The notes below the pieces were generated by a model, which was not told the DNA's origin, ran no database searches, and was given only the letters and a program-made list of their open reading frames with translations. A stretch of 64,000 bases of DNA, from NCBI RefSeq assembly GCF_052076145.1, contig NZ_CP197246.1:6386001-6450000 (forward strand), read 5' to 3'. The stretch comes from Kitasatospora sp052076145 (GTDB lineage: Bacteria; Actinomycetota; Actinomycetes; Streptomycetales; Streptomycetaceae). Of this stretch, positions 32,320 to 40,223 are shown piece after piece (within the stretch, counting starts at the first letter, position 1; each line of letters opens with the position of its first letter). A program made the translations under genes and the position numbers.

Positions 32320-34134
32320 GTGACTCAGACCCCGCCTCCCCTCAGCTGGGACGGCAGCGCCCACCCCTCCGGCCGGACGGAGGACGCCCGTAGCGTGGAG
32401 ACCGGCCTCGCCACCCCCGGCCTGAGAGTCCGGGCCACGGCGGTCGGAGCCTCGCTGAGTTCGGTCACCGTCACCCCGCAGGCCGAACCCGGTGTCGTCC
32501 TGCTGGAGTTGACCACCGGCCCGTCCCTCGACGGGCAGCCCGTGCGGGCCCGGGTGGAGTGGCGGATGCCCTGCACCGGCGCCACCGCACACTGGACGCC
32601 GAACACCAACACCCGCTGGCTGCCGCCCTCCTGGCTCGCCCCTCGAATCGCCTCGCTGCCCAAGGGCGCCCCCGTCGGCAGCCTGGTCGGCACCGGCGAC
32701 GCGGCCCTGTGCACCTTCGCCGTCGGCGAGCTGGTGCTCCCCGTCAGCATCGGCGAGGGCGCCGTCGAGGAGACCGGCGAGTTCAGCTGGTGGGTCGAGC
32801 ACGAGGGTGACCGGCTCAGCCTGCTGCTCGATCTGAGCGGTCGTCACTTCGCCGACACCGTACGCGGAGCGGCGAGCTGGTGGGCCACCCTGCTCACTCC
32901 CGCGACCGTCCCGGCCGCCGCCTTCGAACCGGTCTTCTGCACCTGGTACGCCCTGCACCTGGCGATGACCTCAGCCGACGTCGAGCGGCTCGCCGCGCTC
33001 GCCGCCCCGCTCGGCTTCGGCGCCCTGATCGTCGACGACGGCTGGCAGACCGACGAGGTCAACCGCTCCTACGCCACCACCGGCGACTGGCAGCCCGCCC
33101 CAGTCGGCTTCCCCGACTTCGCCGACCACATCGCCCGGGTGCGGGCGCTGGGCCTGAAATACCTGGTCTGGCACTCGCTGCCCTTCGCCGGCGACCGCAG
33201 CGCCGCCGTCGCCGAACTCGGCCTCGCCGAACACTCGCTGGCCCACCTGCCGCAGCTGGAGACGTACGTCCTCGACCCGCGCAGCGCGACCGTCCGCGCC
33301 CACCAGGTCGAGCGGCTCGCCTCGGCCGTCGAGAAGTACGGCGCCGACGGCCTGAAGGTCGACTTCATCGACACCTTCGCCCGCGCCGGGGCCACCACCG
33401 CCTCGCCCGAGGCCGACTGCGAGACCGTCGCGGAGGGCGTGCAGAAGCTCCTCGCCGAGCTGGACACCCGGCTGCGCGCGGCCCGCCCCGAGGTGCTGAT
33501 CGAGCACCGCCAGGACTACATGGGCCCCGGCCTCTGGCCGTACGCGACCATGGTCCGGGCCACCGACTGCCCGCACAACACCGCCGAGAACCGCACCCGC
33601 ACCGCCGACCTCCGGCTCACCGCCGGGCCGCTCGCCGTGCACGCCGACCCCGTCACCTGGCACCCGAGCGAGAGCCCCGAGCAGATCGCCGTCCTGCTGC
33701 TGTCGGTGCTCTTCGCCACCCCCCAGGTCTCCGTCGACCTCGGCCGGCAGAGCCCCGCCCAGCTCGCCGCCGTGCGCTTCTGGCTCTCCGTCATGCGCGA
33801 GCACACCGCCCTGCTCCAGCGCGGCGACTTCCGCCCGCACCGCCCCGAACTCGCCTACCCCCTGGTCGAGTCCAGCCACGGCACCAGCCGCGCGTACGGC
33901 CGCTACGCCCCCGTCCCGGTCCCCGTCACCGGCGACTGGGCCCTCCTCCTGCTCGCCAACGCCGACCCCGACACCCTCGTCCGCCTCACCTTCGACCAGC
34001 CCCCCGGCACCCTGGCCCTGCACGTCCAGGACTGCCAGGGCGGCACCGTCGCCGAGGCCACCTCGACCGTCTCCGGGCGCGAACTCGCCCTGCACGTACC
34101 GCAGGGCGGCCTGCTGACCCTCCGCCGAGGGTGA
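32320..34134 (+). CDS. Alpha-galactosidase-like glycoside hydrolase, family GH36
   Basis: A 604-residue cytosolic enzyme (no signal peptide) of the GH36/clan D type. The N-terminal beta-sandwich runs to about 200. The TIM barrel contains TWYALHLAMTSADVERL, the substrate-binding IVDDGWQT, the nucleophile Asp348 in GLKVDFIDTF and the likely acid/base Asp416 in RATDCPHNTAENR. A short C-terminal beta domain closes the protein. It would release terminal alpha-galactose from melibiose- or raffinose-type oligosaccharides taken up by the cell. At about 600 residues it is shorter than the 700-730 of classic tetrameric GH36 enzymes. No sugar transporter or regulator is adjacent. GTG start with AAAGG about 11 bp upstream. 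Confidence 0.85.
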   Translation: MTQTPPPLSWDGSAHPSGRTEDARSVETGLATPGLRVRATAVGASLSSVTVTPQAEPGVVLLELTTGPSLDGQPVRARVEWRMPCTGATAHWTPNTNTRWLPPSWLAPRIASLPKGAPVGSLVGTGDAALCTFAVGELVLPVSIGEGAVEETGEFSWWVEHEGDRLSLLLDLSGRHFADTVRGAASWWATLLTPATVPAAAFEPVFCTWYALHLAMTSADVERLAALAAPLGFGALIVDDGWQTDEVNRSYATTGDWQPAPVGFPDFADHIARVRALGLKYLVWHSLPFAGDRSAAVAELGLAEHSLAHLPQLETYVLDPRSATVRAHQVERLASAVEKYGADGLKVDFIDTFARAGATTASPEADCETVAEGVQKLLAELDTRLRAARPEVLIEHRQDYMGPGLWPYATMVRATDCPHNTAENRTRTADLRLTAGPLAVHADPVTWHPSESPEQIAVLLLSVLFATPQVSVDLGRQSPAQLAAVRFWLSVMREHTALLQRGDFRPHRPELAYPLVESSHGTSRAYGRYAPVPVPVTGDWALLLLANADPDTLVRLTFDQPPGTLALHVQDCQGGTVAEATSTVSGRELALHVPQGGLLTLRRG

Positions 34135-34142
34135 CCCGACGC

Positions 34143-34174
34143 CGAAGGCCGCGAGCCGGAGCCCGCGGCCTTCG
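34143..34174. terminator. Perfect 11-bp hairpin between convergent genes
   Basis: CGAAGGCCGCG (34143-34153) pairs with CGCGGCCTTCG (34164-34174) with a 10-base loop. It separates the convergent GH36 and DJ-1/ALDH genes. Confidence 0.8.
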
Positions 34175-34199
34175 TAGTGGTCACCGGCCGGTCAGCGGG

Positions 34200-36197
34200 T
34201 CAGCCCAGGGGCTTGTCGAGGACCGCCTTGGTGTGGCTGAACGTGTCGATCGAGTACTTCCCGTGGTAGCGGCCCATGCCGCTCTCGCCGACCCCGCCGA
34301 AGGGCAGCTCGGGTACGGCCAGGTGGGAGACGGTCAGGCCGAAGACGAGGCCCCCGGAGGAGGTCTCCTCGGCCAGGCGCTGCTTGGTCCGCTCGGAGTC
34401 GGTGAAGGCGTACAGGGCGAGCGGCTTGTCCCGCTCGTTGATGAAGGCGATCGCCGCGTCGAGGTCGGGCACGGTGAGGATCGGCAGGATCGGGCCGAAG
34501 ATCTCCGCCTGCATCACGGGCGCCTCGGGGGAGACGTCGGCGAGGACGGTCGGGGCGAGGTAGCGGGCGGCGCGGTCGTGGCCGCCGCCGGTGACGACCC
34601 GGCCGTCGCCCAGCAGCGCGGTGAGCCGGTCGTGGTGGCGCTCGTTGACGATCCGTCCGTACTCGGGGCTGCTCGCCGGGTCCTCGCCGTACAGCGCGCC
34701 CACCGCCGTGGCCAGTTCGGCTTCGAGCGCGGTGGCGGTGTCGCCGATGGCGAGGACGTAGTCGGGGGCGACGCAGGTCTGCCCGGCGTTCTGGAACTTG
34801 CCTCGGGCGATCCGCTGTGCGGTGACCGCCAGGTCGGCGCCGGGCTCGACCACCGCGGGGCTCTTGCCGCCGAGCTCCAGGGTGACCGGGGTGAGGTGCC
34901 TGGCGGCGGCGGCCATGACGATCCGTCCGACCGTGCCGTTGCCGGTGTAGAAGATGTGGTCGAAGCGCTGCTCCAGCAGGGCGGTGGTCTCCGCCACGGC
35001 GCCCTCGACGACGGCCACGGCCTCCCGGTCGAGGTAGCGCGGCAGCAGCCGGGCCATCGCCGCGGAGGTCGCCGGGGTCAGCTCGCTGGGCTTGACCACG
35101 GCGGTGTTGCCCGCCGCCAGCGCGCCCACCAGCGGGGCGAGGGCGAGCTGCAGCGGGTAGTTCCACGGGGCGATGACCAGCACGACGCCGAGCGGGTCGC
35201 GGACCACGTGGGCGTCGGCGGGCAGGAAGGCGGCCGGCACGGCGGCGGGCGCCGGGGCCAGCCACTCCTCCAGGTGCGCCACCGTGTGGTCGAGCTCGTT
35301 GACGGTGAAGCCGATCTCGCCCCGGTACGCCTCGGCCGCGCTCTTGCCCAGGTCGGCCCGCAGCGCCGCCAGGAACTCCTCGGACTGCTCGGTGAGCAGC
35401 GCACGCAGGGCGCCCAACTGGGCGAGCCGCCAGGCGAGCGGCCGCGTCCGGCCGCTGGCGAAGGTGCTCCGCAGCCGCGCCACCACGGTGGCCGGGTCGG
35501 TGGAGACGGCGTCGACCAGCGTACGGGCCAGGGCGGCGGATGAGCCCGGGTTCTGGCCGGTGTAGAGGTTGCGGTCGATGACGGTGTGCGGTGTGAACGG
35601 CGCGGTCTCGGCGAAGTCGGCGCCCAGCTCGACCAGCCGGTCCTGGAGCAGCCACTTGGCCTTGGCGGCGAGCCCGACGGCGTTCTCCTCGGCGTTGGTG
35701 AAGCCGGTCATCCGGTAGCCGGCGAACGGCCAGCTGCCGTCCTCGCGGCGGGCGGCGAGCAGAGCGGCGGGAGCGTGGCAGACGACACCCAGCGGCTTGC
35801 CCGAATCCAGGGTGCGGGTGAGGATCCGGCCGGAGGCCTCGTCCACCGCGAGGTCCTCCATCGGGCCGTGCCCGCCCGGGTAGAAGACCAGGTCGTACGC
35901 GTCGGGGTCGATCTTGGACAGCTCGACCGGGCTCCGGAGTGCGTCGTCGATCGAGGCGAGGTGGCCGGCGAGGCGGTCGGCCTGCTCCTGGCCGCCGTTG
36001 ACCTCGGCGGCCAGGCTGCCCCGGTCGACGGTGGCGGGGGCGCCACCGGGGGTGGCGATGGTGATCTCGTAGCCCGCCTCACGGAAGATCCGGTGGGGCT
36101 CGGCGAGCTCCTCGGCCCAGAAGCCGGTGGGGTGCTCGGTGCCGTCGGCCAGGGTCCAGTGGGTGGCGCCGGTGACGACGAAGAGGACGGAAGTCAT
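34200..36197 (-). CDS. DJ-1/PfpI (Hsp31-like) domain fused to aldehyde dehydrogenase
   Basis: A 665-residue bifunctional protein in one uninterrupted frame. Residues 1-225 form a DJ-1/PfpI domain like Hsp31/glyoxalase III, with ADGTEHPTGFWAEELAEPH (Glu29/Glu30), FYPGGHGPMEDL and the nucleophile elbow VVCHAPAALL (Cys140). It ends in the usual YTGQNPGSSAALA. Residues about 230-665 are a complete aldehyde dehydrogenase of the class 3-like short type: APWNYPLQL, VVKPSE, the catalytic Glu441 (LELGGKSP) and Cys475 (NAGQTCVAPDY), and the late PFGGVGESGMG motif. It likely detoxifies reactive aldehydes such as methylglyoxal. GGAG precedes the ATG; it follows an MFS gene by 29 bp in one operon. Confidence 0.88.
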   Translation of the reverse strand: MTSVLFVVTGATHWTLADGTEHPTGFWAEELAEPHRIFREAGYEITIATPGGAPATVDRGSLAAEVNGGQEQADRLAGHLASIDDALRSPVELSKIDPDAYDLVFYPGGHGPMEDLAVDEASGRILTRTLDSGKPLGVVCHAPAALLAARREDGSWPFAGYRMTGFTNAEENAVGLAAKAKWLLQDRLVELGADFAETAPFTPHTVIDRNLYTGQNPGSSAALARTLVDAVSTDPATVVARLRSTFASGRTRPLAWRLAQLGALRALLTEQSEEFLAALRADLGKSAAEAYRGEIGFTVNELDHTVAHLEEWLAPAPAAVPAAFLPADAHVVRDPLGVVLVIAPWNYPLQLALAPLVGALAAGNTAVVKPSELTPATSAAMARLLPRYLDREAVAVVEGAVAETTALLEQRFDHIFYTGNGTVGRIVMAAAARHLTPVTLELGGKSPAVVEPGADLAVTAQRIARGKFQNAGQTCVAPDYVLAIGDTATALEAELATAVGALYGEDPASSPEYGRIVNERHHDRLTALLGDGRVVTGGGHDRAARYLAPTVLADVSPEAPVMQAEIFGPILPILTVPDLDAAIAFINERDKPLALYAFTDSERTKQRLAEETSSGGLVFGLTVSHLAVPELPFGGVGESGMGRYHGKYSIDTFSHTKAVLDKPLG

Positions 36198-36226
36198 GGG
36201 GTGCTCCGGGAGGGGGTGACGGTCGG

Positions 36227-37708
36227 TCAGGAGTGGGTCAGGGCCGCTTCGCGGGCCTTGGTCGGCGCGGGGGCGGCGGCGAGCGGCCGGTGGTGCTTGC
36301 TGAGCCCGGCCCAGGCGACCGCGGCGGCCAGCAGCAGCGCCACGGCGGCTATCACGAAGCTGAGCGTGAACTGGCTCTCGGCGGGGAGCGCCGCGCCGAT
36401 CGCCGGGTAGTCGATCACCTTGGAGGCGAGCAGCGAGGTCACCACGGCGCTGGCGATCGAACTGCCGACCGACCGGGAGATGGAGTTGATGCCGTTGGCG
36501 ATGCCGGTCTGCTGCAGCGGCACGCTGGCCGCGATCAGCGCGGGCATCGCGGCGTAGCCGAAGGAGATCGCGATGCCGGTGAGCATGCCGGCCGCGATCA
36601 CCGAGCCCTCGGCGCCGTGGCCGAAGGCGAGCCAGGCGAAGCCAGCGACGCCGATCAGCGCGCCCACCCCGAGGGTGGACCGGGCGCCGATCCGGCGGAC
36701 CAGCCGGCCGCCGACCGGGGCCGCCGCCAGTGCGACCAGGGCGCTGGGCAGCAGGTACTCGACGGAGGCCCGCAGCACCGAGGCGGTGAAGCCGTAGCCG
36801 GTGAGCCGTCCGGGCATCTGGACCAGGTACGAGATGCCGATGAACTGGGCGAAGGAGGCGAAGCCGACGAAGAGCCCGGCCAGGTTGGTGAAGAGCACCT
36901 GGCGGTGGACGAACATCCGCATGTCCACCAGCGGGTTGGCCACCCGCCGCTCGACCAGCACCCAGAGCGCGGCGACCACGACGGAACCGCCCAGTGCGCC
37001 CAGTGTGCGGGCGGAGGACCAGCCCCACTCGTGGCCCTGGGAGATGCCGAGCAGCAGCAGGACGAGGAAGACGGCCAGGGTGAGGGCGCCCAGGATGTCG
37101 ATCCGGCCCCCGGTGGGGGAGCCGCCGTGCGGGACGACGAACGCGACGGCGGCCAGGGCGAGGACGGTCAGCGCAGTGGAGAACCAGAAGACCAGGTGGT
37201 AGTTGGGGTGGGCGCCCTGGGTGAGCAGCCCGGTGGCCACCAGTGAGAGGCCGCTGCCGAACGCCAGCGTGCCGCTGACCAGCGCCATCGCCCCGTGCAG
37301 CTTCTCGTGCGGCACTTCGTCACGGATCACCGAGAGGGCGAGTGGGAAGATCGCGGTCGCGGAGCCCTGGAGCACCCGGCCGACGATCAGGAGGGCCAGC
37401 GAGGTGGTGGTGGCGGCGATCACCGAGCCGACCACCATCACGCCGAGCACCGCGAGCAGCGTGCGCTTCTTGCCGTACTGGTCGCCGACCCGGCCGAGCA
37501 GCGGGGTGAAGACGGCCGCCGAGAGCAGCGCGGCGGTCGTCACCCAGCTGACGCCGGCGGCGCCCGTGTGCAGCTGCTTCTGCAGCAGCGCGAGGATCGG
37601 GACGACCTGGGTCTGCGCCATCGCCACCACCATCGCGGCCAGGCCGAGCGCCATGATCAGGGGGGTGCTGCCGCGTTTCGGCGGGCTGGAGGCAGGGGTG
37701 TGGCTCAT
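36227..37708 (-). CDS. MFS drug/H+ antiporter, DHA2 (14-TM) family
   Basis: A 493-residue membrane transporter with about 14 hydrophobic helices. The MFS motif A is LLGRVGDQYGKKRTL after TM2. GRVLQGSATAIFPLALSVI in TM4 fits motif B, and motif C-like Gly-rich ALVSGTLAFGSGLSL follows. This is the EmrB/QacA-type drug exporter pattern. The start is ATG 37708 (MSHTPASSPP), not the upstream extension. It is transcribed with the DJ-1/ALDH gene and divergent from a MarR gene 150 bp away with operator-like repeats between them. This suggests a module for export and detoxification of an electrophilic compound. Confidence 0.9.
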   Translation of the reverse strand: MSHTPASSPPKRGSTPLIMALGLAAMVVAMAQTQVVPILALLQKQLHTGAAGVSWVTTAALLSAAVFTPLLGRVGDQYGKKRTLLAVLGVMVVGSVIAATTTSLALLIVGRVLQGSATAIFPLALSVIRDEVPHEKLHGAMALVSGTLAFGSGLSLVATGLLTQGAHPNYHLVFWFSTALTVLALAAVAFVVPHGGSPTGGRIDILGALTLAVFLVLLLLGISQGHEWGWSSARTLGALGGSVVVAALWVLVERRVANPLVDMRMFVHRQVLFTNLAGLFVGFASFAQFIGISYLVQMPGRLTGYGFTASVLRASVEYLLPSALVALAAAPVGGRLVRRIGARSTLGVGALIGVAGFAWLAFGHGAEGSVIAAGMLTGIAISFGYAAMPALIAASVPLQQTGIANGINSISRSVGSSIASAVVTSLLASKVIDYPAIGAALPAESQFTLSFVIAAVALLLAAAVAWAGLSKHHRPLAAAPAPTKAREAALTHS

Positions 37709-37781
37709 CAGGGAGGTCCTTCCGGGGATGGCCTGCCGCGCGGAGGTGCGGACCGGGCCTGAGGCTTGAAGACTTAGATAG

Positions 37782-37840
37782 TTGATGTCATCAAGCAATA
37801 GGTTGAAGGTAGACCTGGATGATTGAAGATGTCAAGCAAT
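37782..37840. promoter_or_regulatory. Two related MarR-type operator half-palindromes in the divergent promoter
   Basis: TTGATG-T-CATCAA (37782-37794) is a perfect 13-bp palindrome. ATTGAAGATGTCAAGCAAT (37822-37840) is an imperfect relative. Both share TCAAGCAAT, at 37791-37799 and 37832-37840. The second overlaps the -35 (TTGAAG, 37823-37828) of a promoter whose -10 is TACACT (37847-37852). That promoter would start transcription at the A of the MarR ATG, so the regulator likely represses itself and the MFS/ALDH operon. Confidence 0.6.
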
Positions 37841-37858
37841 CCGGCTTACACTTGTCCC

Positions 37859-38302
37859 ATGCCCCAGCCCGCCACCCCGCCCACGGCCGCCCCCACCCCC
37901 GTCCAGCTCATGGACCAGCTGGCTCGGGCCGCGGCGGCCTACTACCGGAACTTCGCCGCGATGGCGGCCGAGCACGGGCTCACCCTCATGCAGGGCAAGA
38001 CGCTCAGCCTGCTCCGCGAGCCGAGGCCCATGCGCACCCTCGCCGACCTGCTCGCCTGCGACGCCTCCAACGTCACCGGCATCGTCGACCGCCTGGAGGC
38101 ACGCGGCCTGGTCCGCCGCGAGGTCGCCCCGGCCGACCGGCGGATCAAGAACGTACTGCTGACCGAGGAGGGCGAGGAGACCGTCCGCCGGATCCGCGCC
38201 GACATGCTGTCGGGCCTCACCGGGCTGGACCGGCTGAGCGACGAGGACCGTCACGCCTTCCAGGCCCTGCTGACCCGGGTCTTCCCTGAGCCGACCGCCT
38301 GA
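37859..38302 (+). CDS. MarR family transcriptional regulator
   Basis: A 147-residue winged-helix regulator. Recognition elements are the helix-turn-helix LADLLACDASNVTGIVDRLEARGLV and the wing RREVAPADRRIKNVLLTEEG, with the Asp-Arg pair (in parts DASNVTGIVDRLEA and PADRRIKNVLLT). ATG 37859 lies exactly where transcription should start from the TACACT box, so the message is probably leaderless; a TTG at 37823 would also require translating the operator. It is divergent from the MFS plus DJ-1/ALDH operon and most likely represses it until an aldehyde or drug binds. The gene's 3' end runs into a 13-bp tandem repeat. Confidence 0.9.
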   Translation: MPQPATPPTAAPTPVQLMDQLARAAAAYYRNFAAMAAEHGLTLMQGKTLSLLREPRPMRTLADLLACDASNVTGIVDRLEARGLVRREVAPADRRIKNVLLTEEGEETVRRIRADMLSGLTGLDRLSDEDRHAFQALLTRVFPEPTA

Positions 38303-38332
38303 GCCGACCGCCTGAGCCGACCGCCTGAGCCG
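38285..38332. repeat. 13-bp tandem repeat across the MarR stop codon, 3.7 copies
   Basis: CCTGAGCCGACCG is repeated at 38285-38297, 38298-38310 and 38311-38323, followed by a partial copy CCTGAGCCG (38324-38332). The MarR stop TGA is at 38300-38302, in the second unit. The array fills the whole 33-bp gap to the end of the convergent TetR gene; no separate terminator hairpin is present. Confidence 0.9.
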
Positions 38333-38335
38333 GCG

Positions 38336-38914
38336 TCAGGACGCGGCGTCGAGGTGCTGCCGGGCCGCGGTGAGGATCTCGCGGGAGAGGTCCGGGTCGT
38401 CGCTCGCGCGGGCGAGGAGGATGGCGCCGACGAGAGTGGACAGTTCGGCGATGGCGGTGCTGCGGTCGGCCGCGTCGCCGTCGAGCTGCCGGAAGCCGTC
38501 GACGAGGTCGCTCAGGCCCTCCGTGAAGGCTCTGCGGATCGGGGCGCCGGGCTCGGCGCGGATGGCGTCGGCGGCCAGGGCGGCGGCCGCGCAGCCGCCG
38601 GCGGGGTTGTCGCGGTGGAGCTCGGAGAGGTAGCGCGTCAGGAACTCGGCCCGGCCGGACCGGTCGGCGGGGGCGGCCTCGGCGAGCCGGTCCATGGCTT
38701 CGCGGCGCTCGGTGAAGGCGGCCTGGAGGGCCTGGACGATCAGGTCGTCCTTCGAGGAGAAGTGACGGTAGAACCCGCCGTGGGTGAGCCCGGCGGCGGC
38801 CATCGCCCGGGGGACGCTGACCTGGTCGGCGCCCTTCTCGCGGATCAGCCGGGCGGTGTGGTCGATCACCTCCTGCCGGTGCTGCTGGGCCTCGGCTCGT
38901 GACACTCGGGGCAT
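38336..38914 (-). CDS. TetR family transcriptional regulator
   Basis: A 192-residue repressor. The N-terminal helix-turn-helix (about 12-58) is clear: HTARLIREKGADQVSVPRAMAAAGLTHGGFYRHFSSKDDLI, in parts GADQVSVPRAMAAAGL and THGGFYRHFSSKDDL. The C-terminal domain matches regulators of the AcrR/YcdC type with GGCAAAALAAD. It is divergent from an SDR gene, with a 24-bp operator-like palindrome in the 117-bp gap, so it probably represses the SDR/tautomerase pair and itself. Confidence 0.93.
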   Translation of the reverse strand: MPRVSRAEAQQHRQEVIDHTARLIREKGADQVSVPRAMAAAGLTHGGFYRHFSSKDDLIVQALQAAFTERREAMDRLAEAAPADRSGRAEFLTRYLSELHRDNPAGGCAAAALAADAIRAEPGAPIRRAFTEGLSDLVDGFRQLDGDAADRSTAIAELSTLVGAILLARASDDPDLSREILTAARQHLDAAS

Positions 38915-38979
38915 GGTCGGCGGTCCCTTCTCCGTGCTGAGCCTTCTGACGTTCTCGAGGATCCTACTTCCGCAACCCG

Positions 38980-39003
38980 TTTAGATGATGATAGTAATCT
39001 AAA
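38980..39003. promoter_or_regulatory. 24-bp TetR operator candidate TTTAGAT-N10-ATCTAAA
   Basis: TTTAGAT (38980-38986) and ATCTAAA (38997-39003) are exact inverted repeats in an AT-rich island between the divergent TetR and SDR genes. The SDR start has a separate strong ribosome site (GGAGGAGAAC), so the palindrome is promoter-level. Confidence 0.65.
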
Positions 39004-39031
39004 AGTCATCCTACAGCGGAGGAGAACGCAC

Positions 39032-39733
39032 ATGACCGTGATCGAAGGCTCTGTCGCACTGGTCACCGGGGGCCGACGCGGCATCGGCGGGGCACTCGTC
39101 GAGGAACTGCTGCGGCGCGGCGCCGAGAAGGTCTACGCCACCACCCGCAAGCCCGCCCCGAGCCCGGACCAGCGGGTCGAGGTCCTCACCCTGGACGTCA
39201 CCGACGACGGCTCCGTCGCCGCCCTGGCCGAGCGCGCGCAGGACGTCGACCTCGTCTTCAACAACGCCGGCGTCCTGCACCCGGCGCCGCTGCTCACCGC
39301 GGACCTGCTCCTGGTCCGGGAGACGTTCGAGACCAATGTCTTCGGCCCGCTCCGGGTCGCCCAGGCGTTCGCGCCGGTGCTCGCCGCCCGCGGCGGCGGT
39401 GCCCTCGTCGACATGCACTCGCTGCTGTCCTGGGGCGCGGGGGCCGGCGCGTACGGCGCGTCCAAGGCCGCCCTGTGGTCGCTGACGAACTCGCTGCGCC
39501 TCGAACTCGCCGCCCAGGGCACCCAGGTCGTCGGCGTGCACCTGGGCTTCGCGGACACCGACATGGTCGCGGCCCTCCCGGTCGAGAAGGTCGCGGTCGC
39601 CGACGTCGCCCGCATCGTCCTGGACGGCGTCGAGCGCGGCGACAGCGAGATCCTCGTCGACGACGTCACGCGCGCCGTCAAGGCCGCGCTCTCCGGGCCG
39701 GTCGAAGGCCTCGGCATCTCCATCCGTCGCTGA
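39032..39733 (+). CDS. Short-chain dehydrogenase/reductase (classical SDR)
   Basis: A 233-residue NAD(P)-dependent oxidoreductase. It has the cofactor motif TGGRRGIGGAL (TGxxxGxG, with Arg residues favouring NADP), NNAGVL, an active-site region with Ser in HSLLSWGAGAGAYGASKAAL and the catalytic Tyr-x3-Lys (YGASK). It is the shorter SDR type that acts on small carbonyl compounds. Regulated by the divergent TetR and followed 28 bp later by a tautomerase-family gene, suggesting a two-gene detoxification or catabolic unit. Confidence 0.92.
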   Translation: MTVIEGSVALVTGGRRGIGGALVEELLRRGAEKVYATTRKPAPSPDQRVEVLTLDVTDDGSVAALAERAQDVDLVFNNAGVLHPAPLLTADLLLVRETFETNVFGPLRVAQAFAPVLAARGGGALVDMHSLLSWGAGAGAYGASKAALWSLTNSLRLELAAQGTQVVGVHLGFADTDMVAALPVEKVAVADVARIVLDGVERGDSEILVDDVTRAVKAALSGPVEGLGISIRR

Positions 39734-39761
39734 ATCCACCCCCCGTCCGCAGAGGAGAACC

Positions 39762-40184
39762 ATGCCGCTCTGGCACGTCTACCATCCCCCCGGCAGCTAC
39801 ACCCCGCCGCAGAAGAAGCAGCTCGCCGACGACATCACCGGGCTCTACACCCGCTTCGGGCTGCCGAAGTTCTACGTCGTGGTGCTCTTCCACGAGATCG
39901 GCGCCGACTCGTTCTACGTGGGCGGCGAGCCCACACCGGACGCCGTGCGCATCGTCGTCGAGCACATCGCCCGGCACGCCGGCGACCCGGACATGCGTCG
40001 GCGCACCCGGGAGGCGCTCGCCGCGCTGCTCGCGCCCCACACGACGGACCGGGGCCTGTACTGCGAGTTCCACATCGACGAGACGCCGCAGGACCTCTGG
40101 ATGATCGAAGGCATGGCCCCGCCCCCGCCGCAGAGCGAGGCCGAGCAGCGCTGGGCGTCGGAGAACCGCCCGAGCCCGTACTGA
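39762..40184 (+). CDS. Tautomerase superfamily protein (cis-CaaD/tautomerase_3-like)
   Basis: A 140-residue protein starting MPLWHVYHPPGSYTPPQKKQL. After Met removal, Pro1 would be the catalytic base of the tautomerase superfamily. Length and pattern match cis-3-chloroacrylic acid dehalogenase-like proteins: about 140 residues, IGADSFYVGGE in the middle, and a second beta-alpha-beta half ending YCEFHIDETPQDLWMIEG. The natural substrate is unknown. AGAGGAG precedes the ATG. Co-transcribed with the SDR. Its end is convergent with the next gene, without a clear terminator in the 39-bp gap. Confidence 0.85.
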   Translation: MPLWHVYHPPGSYTPPQKKQLADDITGLYTRFGLPKFYVVVLFHEIGADSFYVGGEPTPDAVRIVVEHIARHAGDPDMRRRTREALAALLAPHTTDRGLYCEFHIDETPQDLWMIEGMAPPPPQSEAEQRWASENRPSPY

Positions 40185-40223
40185 CCGCCTCGATGGCGAG
40201 CCGCGCACGGGCAGGGGTCCGGG

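Noticed and set aside
36198..37028. N-terminal extension of the DJ-1/ALDH frame into the MFS gene
   Set aside because: The extra 277 codons overlap the MFS coding sequence in another frame and show no domain; ATG 36197 has a ribosome site and begins the DJ-1 motif.
38285..38332. Tandem repeat considered as a CRISPR remnant or attachment site
   Set aside because: Units are contiguous 13-mers without spacers and derive from the gene end; no cas genes or integrase nearby.
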